Below are positions 61,484 through 64,000 of a stretch of 64,000 nt of DNA, piece by piece. The notes below the pieces were generated by a model. It saw nothing but the letters and a program-made list of their open reading frames with translations, had not been told where the DNA came from and ran no database searches. The number at the start of each line of letters is the position of its first letter. Positions within the stretch are counted from its first letter, which is position 1. Source of the stretch: JADJLQ01 sp964405735 (lineage in GTDB: Bacteria; Bacteroidota; Bacteroidia; Chitinophagales; Saprospiraceae); contig CAYOPD010000002.1 of the NCBI GenBank assembly GCA_964405735.1, positions 1 through 64,000 of the forward strand, read 5' to 3'. The translations under genes were made by a program, and so were the position numbers.

Positions 61484-62685
61484 TGCAGGCCATTGGCCAG
61501 CTCCCGGAACAGCGGATCTATTCCCTGGATGTTTTCCGCGGCATGACCATCTTCCTGATGATTTTTGTCAATGAAGTTGCCGGGATAAAAAACCTGCCAG
61601 GGCAGTTTTACCATCTTCCTGCCGATGCCGACGGCATGACCATGGTGGACTGGGTATTTGCCGGCTTTTTATTCATTGTGGGCATGTCCATTCCTTTTGC
61701 CGTGAATCAAAGAATTCGGAAAGGAGATACCCTGGTTAAACTCCTGGCACATATCCTCATTCGCACGCTGAGCCTTCTGATCCTGGGTGTTTTTATGGTG
61801 AATGCGTCCAGTGGCCACCACGAAGCATCCATGGCCATTCCCATTGCCCTCTGGTCGCTTTTGATTTACCCGGCGGCCATCCTGATCTGGAATCAATACC
61901 GCGGGGTACCTATCGCACGGGCCTGGATGCTTCGAAGCCTCGGTTTGCTGATCTTCATTGCCCTCGCTTTACTCTACAAAGGCGGCGAAGACGGCAGTAA
62001 GGGCCTGAGCCCTCAATGGTGGGGAATTCTTGGCCTCATCGGATGGGCTTACCTGTATGCCAGCCTCGCCTACCTCCTCGGACGCGGAAACCTGATCGTA
62101 CTGATTGCAGGTATTGTGGTCTGCACCCTTATTTATGTCGCAGGGCATACCGCAATATCCAACCAGGTCTCCCTGCTGGCCTGGACACGCACTTCCGGAG
62201 GCCATGCCACGCATACCAGCCTGGCTTTATGTGGAATGGTCCTTTCGCTGATCCTGTTCGATGCCGGAAATACCTGGTTTGGGGCCAACCGGATTTATCC
62301 TGCCCTTGGCTGGGCCGTCATCCTGATGGTTACGGGCATGATGCTAAGGCCTTATTTTCATATTGGCAAGATTCCGGCCACGCCTTCCTGGGGATTTTAT
62401 TCCTCGTTCTTCAGCATACTTGCTTTTTTGATGATACACTGGATCAACAACATTAAAAAATCCGTCCATTGGGCAGCTTTCTTCGAACCTGCAGGTTCAA
62501 ACCCCCTGCTGACCTATATTATTCCTTTTATTCTATGGGCTTTCTATAGCCTCTTTGATTTTTATCCGCTGCCCCCGGAATATAAAACCGGATTAACCGG
62601 AGTCCTTTTTTGCATTCTGTATTCCTCGGCCATTCTTTGGTTCGTGCGTCTTTTGAACCGGATGAATATCAGGTTGCAGTTGTAG
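61483..62685 (+). CDS. HGSNAT-like (DUF5009) integral membrane acyltransferase
   Basis: Membrane protein of 400 residues with about ten hydrophobic segments. The start RIYSLDVFRGMTIFLMIFVNE matches the heparan-alpha-glucosaminide N-acetyltransferase (HGSNAT)/DUF5009 family, which moves acetyl groups across a membrane to amino sugars. It is translationally coupled to the GH18 chitinase gene by a TGATG overlap, so a role in re-acetylating or handling glucosamine products of chitin breakdown is plausible. That substrate is an inference. Confidence 0.82.
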   Translation: MQAIGQLPEQRIYSLDVFRGMTIFLMIFVNEVAGIKNLPGQFYHLPADADGMTMVDWVFAGFLFIVGMSIPFAVNQRIRKGDTLVKLLAHILIRTLSLLILGVFMVNASSGHHEASMAIPIALWSLLIYPAAILIWNQYRGVPIARAWMLRSLGLLIFIALALLYKGGEDGSKGLSPQWWGILGLIGWAYLYASLAYLLGRGNLIVLIAGIVVCTLIYVAGHTAISNQVSLLAWTRTSGGHATHTSLALCGMVLSLILFDAGNTWFGANRIYPALGWAVILMVTGMMLRPYFHIGKIPATPSWGFYSSFFSILAFLMIHWINNIKKSVHWAAFFEPAGSNPLLTYIIPFILWAFYSLFDFYPLPPEYKTGLTGVLFCILYSSAILWFVRLLNRMNIRLQL

Positions 62686-62717
62686 AGAGTCAATAGATAG
62701 CACAAAAATATTCCATC

Positions 62718-62749
62718 GATATTCCAGATTTTTGGAAATCTGGAATATC
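62718..62749. terminator. Strong hairpin between convergent genes
   Basis: GATATTCCAGATT and AATCTGGAATATC form a perfect 13-bp stem around a 6-base loop, centred in the 87-base space between convergent stops. A T5 run follows about ten bases downstream on the minus strand; on the plus strand there is only A-rich DNA. Probably a bidirectional terminator for the HGSNAT-like gene and the S1/P1-like gene. Confidence 0.55.
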
Positions 62750-62772
62750 ATAAAAAGCAGGAATATCTTAAA

Positions 62773-63993
62773 TCAATCTTCCGGCCTTCCTAAAATCCGC
62801 TTTGCCCTGTATGCCTTTTCAACTGTGGAATCTTCCGTCTGCATTTCCGGTAACTGTTCACTCCCTTTTGAAAGCAAAGGCTGACCAGCATCCACCCATG
62901 CCGAATACCACAAACTACCAAGGGCAAGAATCGCTTCCCTCATCCTCTTTTCAACCATCCCCTTCATAGCGGACTGGTAAGCGGAAGCATAAGCGGGACA
63001 TTGGGTACGAACTATAAAATCAGTCCGCTGATCGAAACAGTATTGTTGATCGGAGGGATAACTCAGGCTGAGCCTTTTTTCAATGGCGAGGACGGAATCG
63101 ACCAGCTGATGACTCTGGTGGACAATATCCCAGAAGAATTTGCGGACGTCCCGGATGTACCTGGCTTTACCCACCAGGTAATCATAAGATTCATCGGCAA
63201 ACAGTTCAGGGATCCTGCTTTCCCAAAAGGCATGCAAACCTGTCTGGCCGGTTTTCTGACCATTGTAATTGCTCGTCGTGTGCAGGGGCACGTGGGCGTC
63301 TGCGACGTAATGACCAAGGTCGGTGGCAAGGCGGAGAATGACTGTGGCCTCCCTGGCTTTAAATGCGTTCACCAGGCTCTGATATACGGACTGAAGATGG
63401 TAGGGCAGGATTCCATGTTGGCTGAACGTATCGATCCATGTTAATTTCAACCCTGTTGCCAGTAATTCTTTTCCGAAATAAGCATTAAAGTCTTCCGACG
63501 AAACGGTCGTCATTTCCTCATTCATCCGGTCAACCTTCAGCACATCCTTCAAAAACAGGCGAAATGCCTGATATTCAATCCGGTTGCTGCCATCCTCACC
63601 GATCAAAATCCATTGTTTTTTCTGATCACGAATCATGCGTTCCGGTGGAAAGATCGTTTGAAGGATTCCACCGGAGGATTCCAGTACCAGGTCCCCATAA
63701 AGCAACAATGCATCAAGAAAATCGGGGGCATGAACCGGCCAAAGGTCAAGATCGATATAATGCCGGATGGCTTCACTGGAAACCGCATAACGTCTTTTGT
63801 CCGCATCTACGGCATGGGCCGTAATGAATTCAATATTGGTCTTAAAGAGGGGCATCATCTCGGGTACCAGCGTAAAGACGGCCAGGCGATTGATGCGCTT
63901 GTGGGCAAAAAAACCCCATTGGGGCTTAAATGCCATAAAACCCCAACAGATTACAAGGATGCCAATGGCAATCAGGGTGTTCTTCGATTTCAT
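62773..63993 (-). CDS. S1/P1-nuclease / zinc-dependent phospholipase C-fold protein
   Basis: Exported protein of 406 residues. Hydrophobic signal (about 6-22) is followed by WGFFAHKRIN, with Trp26 and His31 spaced as the N-terminal Trp and first His that bind zinc in S1/P1 nucleases. HAVDADKRR, RHYIDLDLW and LGHYVADAHVPLHTTSNY with GLHAFWE supply the other His/Asp ligands in family order. Cleavage just before Trp26 would be required to use its amino group as a ligand. This is a common Bacteroidota family annotated as zinc-dependent phospholipase C or S1/P1 nuclease; the substrate here is unknown. The start is seven bases from the window end. Confidence 0.85.
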   Translation of the reverse strand: MKSKNTLIAIGILVICWGFMAFKPQWGFFAHKRINRLAVFTLVPEMMPLFKTNIEFITAHAVDADKRRYAVSSEAIRHYIDLDLWPVHAPDFLDALLLYGDLVLESSGGILQTIFPPERMIRDQKKQWILIGEDGSNRIEYQAFRLFLKDVLKVDRMNEEMTTVSSEDFNAYFGKELLATGLKLTWIDTFSQHGILPYHLQSVYQSLVNAFKAREATVILRLATDLGHYVADAHVPLHTTSNYNGQKTGQTGLHAFWESRIPELFADESYDYLVGKARYIRDVRKFFWDIVHQSHQLVDSVLAIEKRLSLSYPSDQQYCFDQRTDFIVRTQCPAYASAYQSAMKGMVEKRMREAILALGSLWYSAWVDAGQPLLSKGSEQLPEMQTEDSTVEKAYRAKRILGRPED

Positions 63994-64000
63994 CTGACTT

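Noticed and set aside
1..64000. tRNA, rRNA and insertion-sequence genes
   Set aside because: Spacers were read for T-loop sequences, transposase motifs and long terminal repeats; none was found. By-eye reading could miss a divergent tRNA; a tRNAscan run would settle it.

Overview
The window reads as a scaffold from a member of the Bacteroidota, most likely a Saprospiraceae-like bacterium. The evidence is five-fold. Several secreted proteins end in a type IX secretion (T9SS) sorting domain. There is a CarboxypepD_reg-like TonB-dependent receptor and a Bacteroidota-type ECF sigma/DUF4252 locus. Paired NhaD antiporters are present. Many genes are preceded by the phylum's TAnnTTTG -7 promoter element. 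Two runs of exactly 100 N (39416-39515 and 42689-42788) mark scaffold joins. I saw no rRNA, tRNA, CRISPR array, insertion sequence or prophage gene, so this is mostly core chromosome with metabolic islands.

Layout. 1-3.9 kb: a tightly overlapping operon with all four enzymes for GDP-D-glycero-alpha-D-manno-heptose (hddA, gmhA, hddC, gmhB), then a Rid-family protein and queE. 4-15 kb: a DUF697/SHOCT membrane protein, a large Dna2-like nuclease-helicase, a sortilin/VPS10-like lipoprotein with a T9SS tail, an LptF/LptG permease, and an ECF sigma factor, anti-sigma and two DUF4252 proteins. 15-24.7 kb (minus strand): prmA and folD, then a complete trpEGDCFBA operon, then holA. Upstream of trpE lies a short leader ORF with three consecutive Trp codons, followed by a hairpin. 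24.9-30.5 kb: surE-lpxB-histidine phosphatase facing dusB-cca-FKBP. 30.6-33.3 kb: two tandem nhaD paralogues. 33.3-39.4 kb: a DUF6340-like lipoprotein, a repeat-rich spacer, the TonB-dependent receptor and a T9SS-sorted alpha/beta-hydrolase.

39.4-46.9 kb is more accessory: a Tat-signal HisC-like aminotransferase broken by a gap, a DUF1080 hydrolase with a Gfo/Idh/MocA oxidoreductase (a probable 3-keto-glycoside pair), small membrane proteins, an outer-membrane barrel, a LOG-family protein and an exported M20 amidohydrolase. 47-50.6 kb is a five-gene oxidative L-fucose pathway that lacks only a fuconate dehydratase. 50.7-56 kb holds a CNNM/CorC-type transporter, a split YeeE/YedE pair, and an M20 dipeptidase-FKBP-trmD operon. 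56.2-60.3 kb is an unknown secreted protein, miaE and a T9SS subtilisin. 60.4-62.7 kb is a GH18 chitinase-like lipoprotein coupled to an HGSNAT-like membrane acyltransferase. The window ends with an S1/P1-nuclease/phospholipase-C-fold protein.

The best non-gene signal is the trp leader. It has a -7 promoter box, an 18-residue leader peptide with Trp-Trp-Trp, a seven-base alternative pairing and a stable hairpin next to the trpE start. Together these look like transcriptional or translational attenuation. Other recurrent signals are -7 boxes lying 3-5 nt from start codons (possible leaderless mRNAs) and a set of heptamer/octamer microsatellites and pyrimidine-rich spacers between genes.
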